Shown one piece after another: positions 35,822 through 44,740 of a stretch of 64,000 nucleotides of DNA (its first letter is position 1; every line of letters starts with the position of its first letter). This stretch comes from an uncultured Pseudodesulfovibrio sp. (GTDB lineage: Bacteria; Desulfobacterota; Desulfovibrionia; Desulfovibrionales; Desulfovibrionaceae). A program made the position numbers and the translations under genes. Location of the stretch: the NCBI RefSeq assembly GCF_963677845.1, contig NZ_OY782498.1, positions 3,541,518-3,605,517 of the forward strand, read 5' to 3'. Below the pieces are notes generated by a model. It saw only the letters and a program-made list of their open reading frames with translations. It did not search any database and was not told the origin of the DNA.

Positions 35822-38800
35822 GCTGCCCCCTCTTCGTCGTTCAGTTCTTTTGCAATGGTTCGGTTCATGTCTTTAGCGTAACTGTCCACGGCTTGGTCAT
35901 CCAGAGAACGCCATGCCAGCAGTTGTTTACGGAGGTCATTGAGGAAGTTCCTGTTCAGGTTTTCCCACGCCTTGTGCTCCCCAGCCTCACGGTGAAGGAT
36001 GACTTTGATCTGCCGGAATCCGGTGTAGAGGTCAGACGGGCAGAATACGAGTTTTACTTTTTGGCGTACCCCGAAATCGAACGGGGCAAGCCAGACGCGC
36101 AAGTCCATGGAAAAGCAGAGATCATCAGGGATGGGAATATCTTCAGACACACCGCTGACAAGGCCGGTGTTGGCCTCGACTTGTTCGAGGTCCAGGAAGT
36201 TGCATTGCATGTCATCGGTACAGAACGCGCCATGCGAGACATCGTGATGGGCCATGTAGTATTCGTGCAGGAATCCACCTGCGGAGTTGATTTCACGGAG
36301 TTTGATAAGGAAAGGCAGGATTACAACCAGTTCATTGCCTTCGGCTTTGGGCATGCTCCATGATTTGTTCACGTCCGGGATGGCGATATTGGCCGCGACT
36401 TTAGCCGGATAGATGGCTGAAATGAGTACCACGCCGATAACCAGAATCATGGCGGCTACACCTGCGGTGGAGGAGTAGTTGGCGGTCATGCCAGCCCAGA
36501 GCGGTGTCCCGGCAAGGAATGCCGAAGAGATCTGGGCCAGAAGATAGCCGACCACCACGGAAATGACAGCAAAGGCGAGCGCTTCTGCAATGAACAGGAA
36601 GGCTACGTGCGGAGGAGCCAGTCCGACCGACGTATAGACTGCGATTTCAGGTTTGCGCTCATAGACTGAGCCGATCATGGTGTTGAGTACGATCAGTATG
36701 GAGATGCCGAGGGGGATCAGAATATTGGCCATGCCTGAATAGTTGACGGCGTCGGATGCGAAATAGAGCGAGGTGCCGTTTGGACCGCCCCGGAACAAGA
36801 GCATGCCGAATCGGTCTCCCATGTCGTCGGTTTGAGCGAGAGTGGCGTTGTCCGGTTTGACGGCGATACCTTTGAGCCTGCCAGCCCTGAGAGACAGCAG
36901 CATTTCGGCTGGCATGAGTATGGTTTCCGAACCGGGGATGTGTTGGTAGCGGGATTCGGTGGTGACCACATCTTCGCCGTTTTCAATGGCTTCGGCCTCA
37001 ACTTCGGACAATTGGGTGGCGGCCTGATTGGGGAAGATGATGGGTGTTATGGGTTCGCCGTCGAGGTCCGGGTGATCGTTCAGCCCTTCATCGCTGAAAA
37101 CGCCGACAAGGGTGATCTTGGTGCCCCATGTTGTGAGCGTATTGCGTTCGGGGTCGAGCGGGTCTGCTCCCAGCTGGTTCGCCATGCGTTCGGACAGCAT
37201 GACGATATTACGTTCGCCTTCCTTGAACCAGCGCCCCTTGATCAGAATGCGATCCAGTCCACTGACTTGCGGTTCGAGATAAGAGAGCCCCACCAGACCA
37301 CGAGCCTGTGCGGTTTTGTCGCCAAGGGAAATCGGGATGAGCGGTGCGCGGGATTTGTCCGCCGTGAAGCCGGTGTCATACCATGCACGGGGAGCGACAA
37401 CGCCCTTTCCGGCAAAGGCTGTTTCCACCACAGATAAGGCTTCTGCGGGGACATCCTGCCAGTTGAGATATTTGAGCATCAGGCCGGAGTAGGAGGCTTT
37501 GTCGCTGAACTGTGCCCACCCTGCCTGTCGCACAGATTTAACCGTGGTGAAGTTCATGATGGTGAAGGTAAGGATAACCAGCGTGGCAAAGGTCAGGAAC
37601 GTGCGTACCGGACGGCGTTTTAGGTTGCCCACACCGAGCACAAAGGCCGCACCGAATGCAGCGGCAGGGCTAATGCCAGTCAGCTTGATATGGGCTGATC
37701 GCTTCTGGAGTTCCACCATTTCACGCTCGAATCGGAAGAATATGATGAGCGACACCAAAAGCGATAGCGCGAGAATGAAGAACGCGAGTATGACCACCAT
37801 TGGTGAATAGGTCAGTTGGAAAGCGGGGTGAACGAAATAGACCACACCGATAATCAGCGTCAGGAACCCGAGGAAAGCGACAATTCGTTTTTTGATATCC
37901 ACGAATGAGAAAAAGAGTCGTTCCATGCAATAGGCGAAAGGCACAAACAGGGCAACATAGAAGAGTACGCCGATGAGGACGTCTTTTTGAGTCTTGTCCA
38001 CATCGTTGTACACCCGGCTTGCCTTGGATAGGGAGGCTCTCGCCGCTTCAACAAATTTATCCCATTGCTTTTCGGTTTTGAACTTTCTGGCTTGAGCTAG
38101 TTCTTCATCGCCTTGTCTGCGCAGGTCCCGGATGCGTTCGTTGATAATGCCTTTCTGTTCCAGATTGTCGATGCGCGGACCGATCAGTCCCCACATGTCT
38201 ATGGCTGCCTGAAATTCTGTCATGGGTATCACCGGCCACTGACGAGCAATGAAGCCGAGTCCCTGCGGATGGTCTTCATCCGTGTTCAGAAGCAGGACCT
38301 TTTTATCCAGTACCGTGTCGGATAATGTAAGTTTGATGGGAGTATCCGGCTCAAGGAACAGCGTACCCAATGTGGATTTGCGTGTGTCCATGCGGCTGTA
38401 CCAATAGCTGACCGGCGGGGCTTCGGTGCGGCCATCAATAAGGGTGGGCCGATAAAGAAATTTGAAGGTCCGCGGGTCGAACATATTGAACAGCGTGGTC
38501 TGGGTACAACTGAAAAGGATAAGATCCGTTGCCTGCACGTCTCGTTTCAGCTTGATACGATACGCGGACTTGCCGGTTTTGGGCTTGTCGATGGCCCAAT
38601 CCGCCAGCCCTGACAGTTCATTGAATTTGAACGCTTCAACAACAGCCTTGTGATAGCTGACTTTCTTGTTGGCGAGGCCGGGAATGCGGAAATTCCCTTG
38701 CGTGTCGACCATGCCGTAGTTGCGGGTTTGCCATTGGAAGGCGAGAACGACCATGCCTGTTCCGGGCCTGTCCGGGAATATTTCACCTTTTCTGAGGAGG

Positions 38801-40695
38801 TTGGCGCGTCCTTCAATGGTGACGAAGCGGTTTTTGTTCCGTTTGCCTGCATCGGCTATTGGCTCATTGGCCAGAGCGTCGAGCAGGGATATCACAAGTG
38901 TGGTCTGTTGAGCCAGAAAGTCGAAATCAACACGGTCAATCGTGTCATAGGGCGTACCCCAGGCGGGACGGACATCGTGCACTGTTGCCAGAGTCAATCC
39001 GGGGAATCCGGCCAGTGCCATGGGTTCACCACCCAGTTCCGGGGTATCGGGCAAGTAACTTTGCCATGCGCGTTTTCCCGGACGCAGGGTATCGCTGAAA
39101 AGTTTTGCGACATCGTTGTTTGATGTTTCAAGTTTTTTGACGGCATCCTTCATGACCGTATCCAGAGGGCGGAAAAATGCTGTGCGATTGATGGATGGTT
39201 TGAGGTCAATGAGCCATCCTTTGTCGAATCCGCCAACACCGTTACCGTGGCTGGACAAGAAGAGTGACACATGGGCGGCAATAGGAGATTCGCCGATGGT
39301 TTCACGGAGTTTAAGGGCAGAGTTGACGTCTTTGAGTTGACCAGTGGCATCTTTAAAAATGGCTGTTTCATGGGCAGTAGCCGGTTGGATGAAGTCTTTT
39401 AACGCTGTGCGCTCCATGTCGGAGAGCGGGAAGTCGGCAGTACTGGAATTGATCCAGTTGAGCCGCTTTAACGTCATGCGTTCACTGGCCAGAGATTTGA
39501 TACGCTGTTGGTGTTTTTCTTTGGTGTCTTGTTGGGCAAGCAGCCGCAGTCGCATCAGCTCTTTGGTTATATCATCTTCCTGATTGCGAACTACAGCCTT
39601 GAAAGCGGCCTTGAGCAGAAAACGATCACTCTCGTCTGCCAGATTTGTTTCGGAGAGAGGGACATCACTGCCGAGCATTTGCAGGGTGCGGTCTGTGTCT
39701 TGAACCAGTTTTTCAAGCGACTCTTTGCGTTTGTTGAGATGTTTTTCCTCGGTGGCTAGTGCCCATGTGAATTCACGCATGCCGGCCTGTGCCGAAGCCT
39801 TGCCGGCTGTGGCAACCAGAAGAACGGACCGTTTGGGTGTGTGTGTCGCGAATCCTTGAGCCGTATCCATGAGCGCGGCAATTGATGATGCTTCGTCAGC
39901 CCCCGGCGCATGGCCGTCCACCAATGCGGTGGAGTCATAGAAAGTTTCAATGATGATGGTTTGCTTGGAAAAATCGGGGTCGCTGCCTTGAATACGGCAA
40001 TATATCGTGTCTGCGGCGACATTGCGCCATGCCGCTTTTGCCGTCAGCCGTGTGGTGCCGAGGTGTTTGGGACCTTTTTGAGTGAATCCGGTGCCGAACA
40101 GGGATTCGGCCTTTTCACGGGAGAGCCAAAATGTAGGAAAGTCTATTGGAGTTTGCTCGAATTTGTATTCGAACAAAGGCTTGGGTGCGTGTCCGCCATC
40201 TCCACCGCGCCCGATGAATACCAAACCTCGTGCGCCGAGCATGGCTGCATTATTCCAGTTTTTACCGGAATCCATGTCCATGAGAACAATGGAACCTTGC
40301 ACACTTAGTCCGTTGAAGTCAGAAACTCGGCCTTGTCCGACATAGATGAGCGGGCCGTTGATGCCGGGTGGCATGACGGCTCCAGGAGAGAGCGCATTGA
40401 TTTGTAATTGCCTGAGTTCTACAGTCTGCCCAGATTCTTCAAAGGTCAGATGTGCTCCCATTTTGACGGGAACAGGGATGTGGAATGACTGGCGTCCTAC
40501 GGTTGCGTTGGGCAAAATCTTTCTGAATTCGGCTTCCACCATGTCTGCGGCTTTGGCAGCACCGGGGGTGCCGAGAGATCGGTCTTCAAGAGAGCTGAGT
40601 TGGCGCAGGAAATCCACGCCGTTGGCACGGGCCGGGAGCACTGTCGCCATAATAATGGCGAGACAGAGCAGGAAACGCAGTCCGATACGCGCCAT
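35818..40695 (-). CDS. giant fusion: degenerate M28-peptidase-like ectodomain plus FtsX-type permease
   Basis: 1625 residues. A signal peptide (LCLAIIMATVLPARA) is followed by an M28-like region (about 28-620) containing a protease-associated-like segment (YVGQGRVSDFNGLSVQGSIVL). FYDSTALVDGHAPGADEASS stands at the position of the M28 zinc motif, and GTPYDTIDRVDFDF is near its end. A carboxypeptidase-regulatory-like segment follows (about 650-720). Then come a coiled stretch and FtsX/MacB-type membrane domains (KRRPVRTFLTFATLVILTFTI, EIAVYTSVGLAPPHVAFLFIAEALAFA) and a final ~150-residue soluble domain. The His-x-Asp zinc pair is absent, so catalysis is doubtful. ABC ATPase and FtsX genes immediately upstream suggest one complex. 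Confidence 0.8.
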   Translation of the reverse strand: MARIGLRFLLCLAIIMATVLPARANGVDFLRQLSSLEDRSLGTPGAAKAADMVEAEFRKILPNATVGRQSFHIPVPVKMGAHLTFEESGQTVELRQLQINALSPGAVMPPGINGPLIYVGQGRVSDFNGLSVQGSIVLMDMDSGKNWNNAAMLGARGLVFIGRGGDGGHAPKPLFEYKFEQTPIDFPTFWLSREKAESLFGTGFTQKGPKHLGTTRLTAKAAWRNVAADTIYCRIQGSDPDFSKQTIIIETFYDSTALVDGHAPGADEASSIAALMDTAQGFATHTPKRSVLLVATAGKASAQAGMREFTWALATEEKHLNKRKESLEKLVQDTDRTLQMLGSDVPLSETNLADESDRFLLKAAFKAVVRNQEDDITKELMRLRLLAQQDTKEKHQQRIKSLASERMTLKRLNWINSSTADFPLSDMERTALKDFIQPATAHETAIFKDATGQLKDVNSALKLRETIGESPIAAHVSLFLSSHGNGVGGFDKGWLIDLKPSINRTAFFRPLDTVMKDAVKKLETSNNDVAKLFSDTLRPGKRAWQSYLPDTPELGGEPMALAGFPGLTLATVHDVRPAWGTPYDTIDRVDFDFLAQQTTLVISLLDALANEPIADAGKRNKNRFVTIEGRANLLRKGEIFPDRPGTGMVVLAFQWQTRNYGMVDTQGNFRIPGLANKKVSYHKAVVEAFKFNELSGLADWAIDKPKTGKSAYRIKLKRDVQATDLILFSCTQTTLFNMFDPRTFKFLYRPTLIDGRTEAPPVSYWYSRMDTRKSTLGTLFLEPDTPIKLTLSDTVLDKKVLLLNTDEDHPQGLGFIARQWPVIPMTEFQAAIDMWGLIGPRIDNLEQKGIINERIRDLRRQGDEELAQARKFKTEKQWDKFVEAARASLSKASRVYNDVDKTQKDVLIGVLFYVALFVPFAYCMERLFFSFVDIKKRIVAFLGFLTLIIGVVYFVHPAFQLTYSPMVVILAFFILALSLLVSLIIFFRFEREMVELQKRSAHIKLTGISPAAAFGAAFVLGVGNLKRRPVRTFLTFATLVILTFTIMNFTTVKSVRQAGWAQFSDKASYSGLMLKYLNWQDVPAEALSVVETAFAGKGVVAPRAWYDTGFTADKSRAPLIPISLGDKTAQARGLVGLSYLEPQVSGLDRILIKGRWFKEGERNIVMLSERMANQLGADPLDPERNTLTTWGTKITLVGVFSDEGLNDHPDLDGEPITPIIFPNQAATQLSEVEAEAIENGEDVVTTESRYQHIPGSETILMPAEMLLSLRAGRLKGIAVKPDNATLAQTDDMGDRFGMLLFRGGPNGTSLYFASDAVNYSGMANILIPLGISILIVLNTMIGSVYERKPEIAVYTSVGLAPPHVAFLFIAEALAFAVISVVVGYLLAQISSAFLAGTPLWAGMTANYSSTAGVAAMILVIGVVLISAIYPAKVAANIAIPDVNKSWSMPKAEGNELVVILPFLIKLREINSAGGFLHEYYMAHHDVSHGAFCTDDMQCNFLDLEQVEANTGLVSGVSEDIPIPDDLCFSMDLRVWLAPFDFGVRQKVKLVFCPSDLYTGFRQIKVILHREAGEHKAWENLNRNFLNDLRKQLLAWRSLDDQAVDSYAKDMNRTIAKELNDEEGAA

Positions 40696-40698
40696 GGG

Positions 40699-41469
40699 TT
40701 AGGCCTTTTCCTTGCCGTTTGTCCGGCCAGTGAGCTTGTCGTCGATACCGCCGACGGTGATATCCAGTTCTTCACGCCGCTCCACGCGATCCACTTGGCC
40801 GTCGCGTACCCAGATTACCCGGTCAGAGACATTGAGCATCTTATAGTCATGGGTGGCGGAAATGATGGTCACGCCACGTTCCACCGAGAGCATTTGCAGC
40901 AGTTCGATGATTTCTTCACCCGTGGACAAATCGAGGTTGCCGGTCGGTTCATCCGCCAGAATGATGGATGGATCATTGGCCAGCGAACGGGCGACGGCCA
41001 CACGTTGCTGTTGTCCGCCGGATAATTCCAGCGGCTTGTGTTGAAAGCGTTTTCCCAGTCCGACCAGTTTGAGCAGTTCAATACCCTTGTCTTGCGCATC
41101 GTCCGCATTCATCCCGGCAAAGGTCATGGGCAGGGTGACGTTTTCAAGTGCGGTCATGACCGGGATGAGATTGAAGGTCTGAAATATGTAGCCGATCTTG
41201 CGGTTGCGGAGCCATGCCAATTCAAAGGCATCCAGTTGGGAGATATCCACTTCATCAATGAACACCTTGCCGTCTGTGGGTTTGTCCAGCCCGCCGATCA
41301 TGTTGAACAGGGTGGATTTCCCTGAGCCTGACGGACCCATGATGGAGATATATTCTCCGGCGAATATTTCCAGATCCACGCCTTTGAGCGCCTGCAATTC
41401 GACCTTTCCCATGGTGAAGGTCTTTGTGACGCCGATGACGCGGACAATGGTACGTTTTTCTTCGCTCAT
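40699..41469 (-). CDS. ABC transporter ATP-binding protein, LolD/MacB type
   Basis: 256 residues. Walker A GPSGSGKST, Q-loop FQTFNLIPVMT, signature LSGGQQQR, Walker B SIILADEPTGNLDLSTG and H-loop ATHDYKML are all intact. The LolD-family extended loop (RNRKIGYIFQTFNLIP) is present. I chose ATG 41469 (MSEEKRTIV) over an upstream in-frame start at 41769, which overlaps the neighbouring permease gene. AAGGA lies five bases before it. It lies 3 bp before the giant fusion gene and 8 bp after the small permease, so all three are one operon. It should energise the two FtsX-type membrane subunits. Confidence 0.92.
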   Translation of the reverse strand: MSEEKRTIVRVIGVTKTFTMGKVELQALKGVDLEIFAGEYISIMGPSGSGKSTLFNMIGGLDKPTDGKVFIDEVDISQLDAFELAWLRNRKIGYIFQTFNLIPVMTALENVTLPMTFAGMNADDAQDKGIELLKLVGLGKRFQHKPLELSGGQQQRVAVARSLANDPSIILADEPTGNLDLSTGEEIIELLQMLSVERGVTIISATHDYKMLNVSDRVIWVRDGQVDRVERREELDITVGGIDDKLTGRTNGKEKA

Positions 41470-41477
41470 ACTATTCC

Positions 41478-42149
41478 TTAATGTTCTGCGCGTATCGCAT
41501 TGATCGGTTCCATACGTGCCGCCAGCAGGGCTGGATACAGGACACCAAGCAGGCTCAGGAGACAACCGGCCAAAGTGGCAATGCCTACCGAACCGAGCAT
41601 GGAAAGAATGGAAAGGTCGTGAATTGCCGTGAATCCGAAACGAATACTGTTTGTCAGGAGAGAGACAATGCCTCCGAGAAGTGCGCCGACACTTGCCCCG
41701 GCCAACCCTTGCATGGCTGCTTCGAGCAGAAAGATGCGCAGGATCATTGAATCCAGTGCGCCGAGACATTTCATGACACCGATTTCAGAAAAGCGCTCAG
41801 TGACGGACATGAGTTGGGCGTTGATAATACCCACGGTACAAACCAAGAGCGAAAGGATGACGATCCATCGTTCCTTGGCAGACATTGTGACCACACTCTG
41901 CGCCGCATCCACATCGTATCCCGCCTGAAGCAATGCTCGGGCCGCGTGTTTTCCTCCGTGTTCAAGCAGTCCTGCCGCTATATCTAAATTAACCAGCACG
42001 AAACTCAGGAATGAAACGGCAAGCACCAGACTTGAGACCGTGATCATGGAACGGAAGAACCGAACCTTCAGGCTCTTGAAACTGATCTCCACCGATTTGG
42101 AGAAGGGAAGCGAGATAAGGCGGTCAACCTTTCCTGCGGGAATGTTCAT
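41478..42149 (-). CDS. FtsX-like permease, short form
   Basis: 223 residues. One N-terminal helix (RSMITVSSLVLAVSFLSFVLVNL) is followed by a short periplasmic loop and a C-terminal FtsX domain with three helices (VILSLLVCTVGIINAQL, FLLEAAMQGLAGASVGALLGGIVSLL, LAGCLLSLLGVLYPALLAARMEP). The RFSEIGVMKCLGA cytoplasmic motif is the MacB/LolC coupling helix. It lacks a large periplasmic MacB_PCD domain, which in this cluster could be supplied by the giant fusion protein. It is the first gene of the five-gene operon. Confidence 0.87.
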   Translation of the reverse strand: MNIPAGKVDRLISLPFSKSVEISFKSLKVRFFRSMITVSSLVLAVSFLSFVLVNLDIAAGLLEHGGKHAARALLQAGYDVDAAQSVVTMSAKERWIVILSLLVCTVGIINAQLMSVTERFSEIGVMKCLGALDSMILRIFLLEAAMQGLAGASVGALLGGIVSLLTNSIRFGFTAIHDLSILSMLGSVGIATLAGCLLSLLGVLYPALLAARMEPINAIRAEH

Positions 42150-42264
42150 GCGTATCCTTCGAATTCACTGATAAATATTCAATTCCTCCCATAGTAGGCC
42201 CAACCCGCATCCATGACAAGGATAAATGGACCGCAAGGGGGTGATTTTACGGAAAAGACTGATT

Positions 42265-43038
42265 TTACGGGGTATCGAATCGGCGATGTTTCATGGTGGC
42301 GTTGTTTGTCACATGCGACAAGCAGGTGTCGAGAAAGTCCATGGCCGCCTGATTCATGCGTTGATGATGGAGCATGACCCCGACACGTCCTGTCTGGATG
42401 GCTGCCTCGAATTCTTTGGTAAGCGCGTCCCATCCTAGGGCTGGATCAGCTTCGTTTCGGGTGTGCAGGTCAACGTTGATGGGAATGTCCGGTAAGGTAT
42501 CGGGAAGTGGAACTTTGCGTTGCTCTCCGGCAGAACGGGAGACGCAGGCGTAGCCGAGTTCGATCAGAGCCTCGCCTGTTTGTGCGTCGAATCGATTCCA
42601 CGGTGGAGTGAATGCCGGGTAGAAGGATTCCCCCATGATCGAGTTCAACCGGTCGTGTCCCCTTTTCAGGGCCTGTTTCTTTTCGGAGGCAGGACGCTGA
42701 TCGCCGAATTCCGAGTTCTTGCCCGAGGTTTGGTGGCTGCGATGCTGCCAGCCGTGTTGATGCCAACAGAAGACCGGGCTGTCTCCGGCCCAATGTATGA
42801 GGATATCCCAACGGGCCTGCGTCAGCCATGCCGGAGTGACGGCCATGTGGAGGGGAATGTCATACTTAATGAATAGGTCCATCATTTGATGGCAGTTGTT
42901 ACTGGGAACGGCTACGTCATCGGCACGAAAAAATATTTCCGTTTCGGCCGGGGCTGTGTCGAGCAAATGGCCTATTCTTTGTATTCCGTCCGTAGACGGG
43001 GTGAGCCATAGCGATGAGATATGTGTTTTGACGATCAT
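42265..43038 (-). CDS. polysaccharide deacetylase-family protein (NodB-like)
   Basis: 257 residues of the carbohydrate esterase 4 / polysaccharide deacetylase superfamily. FFRADDVAVPSN provides the metal Asp pair, CWHQHGWQHRSH the His motif, and FTPPWNRFD the substrate-binding R/P motif. No signal peptide is visible, so it may be cytoplasmic. This is typical of short NodB-like proteins of glycan assembly loci, yet no glycosyltransferase is adjacent. The start lies 6 bp after the SpoIIE-phosphatase stop, so the pair is cotranscribed. Confidence 0.85.
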   Translation of the reverse strand: MIVKTHISSLWLTPSTDGIQRIGHLLDTAPAETEIFFRADDVAVPSNNCHQMMDLFIKYDIPLHMAVTPAWLTQARWDILIHWAGDSPVFCWHQHGWQHRSHQTSGKNSEFGDQRPASEKKQALKRGHDRLNSIMGESFYPAFTPPWNRFDAQTGEALIELGYACVSRSAGEQRKVPLPDTLPDIPINVDLHTRNEADPALGWDALTKEFEAAIQTGRVGVMLHHQRMNQAAMDFLDTCLSHVTNNATMKHRRFDTP

Positions 43039-43044
43039 GAGGGA

Positions 43045-44523
43045 TCAGGACTCCACGCCTTTGATGACCACCAGTGTGAGGTCGTCCTCGCGAAAGTCCG
43101 ACCCGGAGAATTCAAGTACCGCGTCACAGAGTTCTTTCATGATGGTTTGTGCGTCTTTGTCATTGTTTTTTCGAATGATTTCACGGATGCGGTCGCCGCC
43201 GAACATTTCTCCGGCGGGGCTGTGCGCTTCCCATATGCCGTCAGTACAGATGAAAATGATTTCACCTGGACCAGGCAGGTTCATGGTTTTTTCGTGGAAT
43301 TCCCACTCTGATTCGACTCCCAGAGGGATGTCTGCGCCTCTCAGTTCCGTGAACGTGTCGGTTGCCGGGGCATAAACCAAGGGTTGTTGATGACCTGCGT
43401 TGACCCACGTTGCGGTTTGTAATGTCGGGTCCATGACCATAAAAAACAAGGTCATGAATCGGCCTGTTTCACCGATGTCATGCGTTAAATGTTTGTTGGC
43501 CCGCGCGATGTTTTCTGTGGCCGATCCCGGCGTTGCTGCATTCTGTCGGATCACGGCCCGTCCTGCTGTCATGAGCAGGGCTGCGCCGATACCATGACCG
43601 GATACGTCGCCCACGGCAACAGCCAACTGTCCGCATGAATCCAGATCGCATTGGATGAAATCGTAAAAATCACCGCCGGTTTCGTCCGAGAAAAGACTGA
43701 CACCCGCGATATCCAGTCCCGGAAAATTGGGTTGCTCGGACGGCAGGAAATGTTGCTGGACCTCCTTGGCGATGAGGAGTCCTTCGCGCATACGGACACC
43801 TTCACGCAGTGCGCCGATCATGGCGTTTGTATGCCCGGCGATAACGCCGAGTTCATCCGAAGTGGTCACGGGGACGCGGCGGGTCAGATCGCCTTGTGCT
43901 ATGTTTTCAAGGACCATGGTTTCCGTGTTGAACAACAGCCGAAGGTTTTTGGTATAGGAAAAGATCAGGTTGACCACCATGATGAGCAGAAAGGCCATGA
44001 TGAAGATTATTTCAAGCAGGACCGAGCGGTTTAAAAAGCCCACGGCTGACATGGTGAGTTCCTGATTCGCCAGCCATTGCACGTCACGGATGATGACCAA
44101 CAGAAGAATGGAAGTGATCAAACAAATGGTCAGGGTGGCCACAAAGGAAAATTTGCGTGTCATGGGTTTCAGTTTATGCGGAGGATCATAGTTGGCTTGA
44201 CCCGCTAATGCTGTGTTGATGACAGTACGCTCTCGCTCAAGAGCGAGGTCCAGCCCAGCGAAGAAGCCGATGGTGAAAATCCCTAGCGCCAGTTTAAGAC
44301 CGCTTTGCAGGATAGGGAAGCTGTAGCCGAATTGCAGGGTAAGGGCGGCCACCAGCCCCGCGCCAAGGAACAGGAGTAGGTCCAACCTAAATTGGAGAAA
44401 GGCCTGCCGGATTTGCGGGGCGGTTTCGATCATCCTTTTTTGGATGAGTTCGCGGACAAGATAGGCTGTTGCCATGGGGAAAAGAATGACCAAACCAAGC
44501 TCCCAGACCGGGAGCCGTATCAT
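43045..44523 (-). CDS. membrane-bound SpoIIE-type (PP2C-like) serine phosphatase with HAMP domain
   Basis: 492 residues. About five to six hydrophobic segments occupy the first 190 residues. A HAMP linker follows (about 205-245, LENIAQGDLTRRVPVTTSDELGVIAGHTN), and a SpoIIE/PP2C domain fills about 270-490 (VQQHFLPSEQPNFPGLDIAG, GDFYDFIQ, AVGDVSGHGIGAALLM, DGIWEAHSPAGEMFG, REDDLTLVVI). All Asp metal ligands of the family are present. Such proteins usually dephosphorylate a STAS anti-sigma antagonist in partner-switching pathways. A STAS-like gene in this window (12818) is distant. Signal input is unknown. Confidence 0.9.
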   Translation of the reverse strand: MIRLPVWELGLVILFPMATAYLVRELIQKRMIETAPQIRQAFLQFRLDLLLFLGAGLVAALTLQFGYSFPILQSGLKLALGIFTIGFFAGLDLALERERTVINTALAGQANYDPPHKLKPMTRKFSFVATLTICLITSILLLVIIRDVQWLANQELTMSAVGFLNRSVLLEIIFIMAFLLIMVVNLIFSYTKNLRLLFNTETMVLENIAQGDLTRRVPVTTSDELGVIAGHTNAMIGALREGVRMREGLLIAKEVQQHFLPSEQPNFPGLDIAGVSLFSDETGGDFYDFIQCDLDSCGQLAVAVGDVSGHGIGAALLMTAGRAVIRQNAATPGSATENIARANKHLTHDIGETGRFMTLFFMVMDPTLQTATWVNAGHQQPLVYAPATDTFTELRGADIPLGVESEWEFHEKTMNLPGPGEIIFICTDGIWEAHSPAGEMFGGDRIREIIRKNNDKDAQTIMKELCDAVLEFSGSDFREDDLTLVVIKGVES

Positions 44524-44529
44524 GAAAGG

Positions 44530-44604
44530 TCAGACCCGGCCGCCATATATGGCCCCGCCAAGCACGGCGAGCAGGTAATAGGCCAAAGGCCGGATGGCGG
44601 ACAT
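44530..44604 (-). CDS. possible 24-residue hydrophobic small protein
   Basis: ATG at 44604 with AAGGG six bases upstream starts MSAIRPLAYYLLAVLGGAIY and ends GGRV before a TGA, six bp ahead of the SpoIIE-phosphatase ATG. The peptide is almost wholly hydrophobic, enough for one membrane helix. It could be a small membrane protein or a translated leader coupled to the phosphatase. Length is too short for statistical support. Confidence 0.3.
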   Translation of the reverse strand: MSAIRPLAYYLLAVLGGAIYGGRV

Positions 44605-44740
44605 TGTCTTTCCCTTCTGCATTCAAACCGGTCCTTTTTTGTCTTCTATCCCTTTGCCAAGAGGCACGATCTTGTTTAATCATAAGTCAGTGTCCACCTC
44701 GTGGACAAGTCTTAATTCTGAAAAAGGCAGCGTCAAACCG

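Noticed and set aside
41470-41769. N-terminal extension of the ABC ATPase to 41769
   Set aside because: The extra residues overlap the FtsX permease gene in another frame and precede the family N-terminus MSEEKRTIVRV. AAGGA supports 41469.
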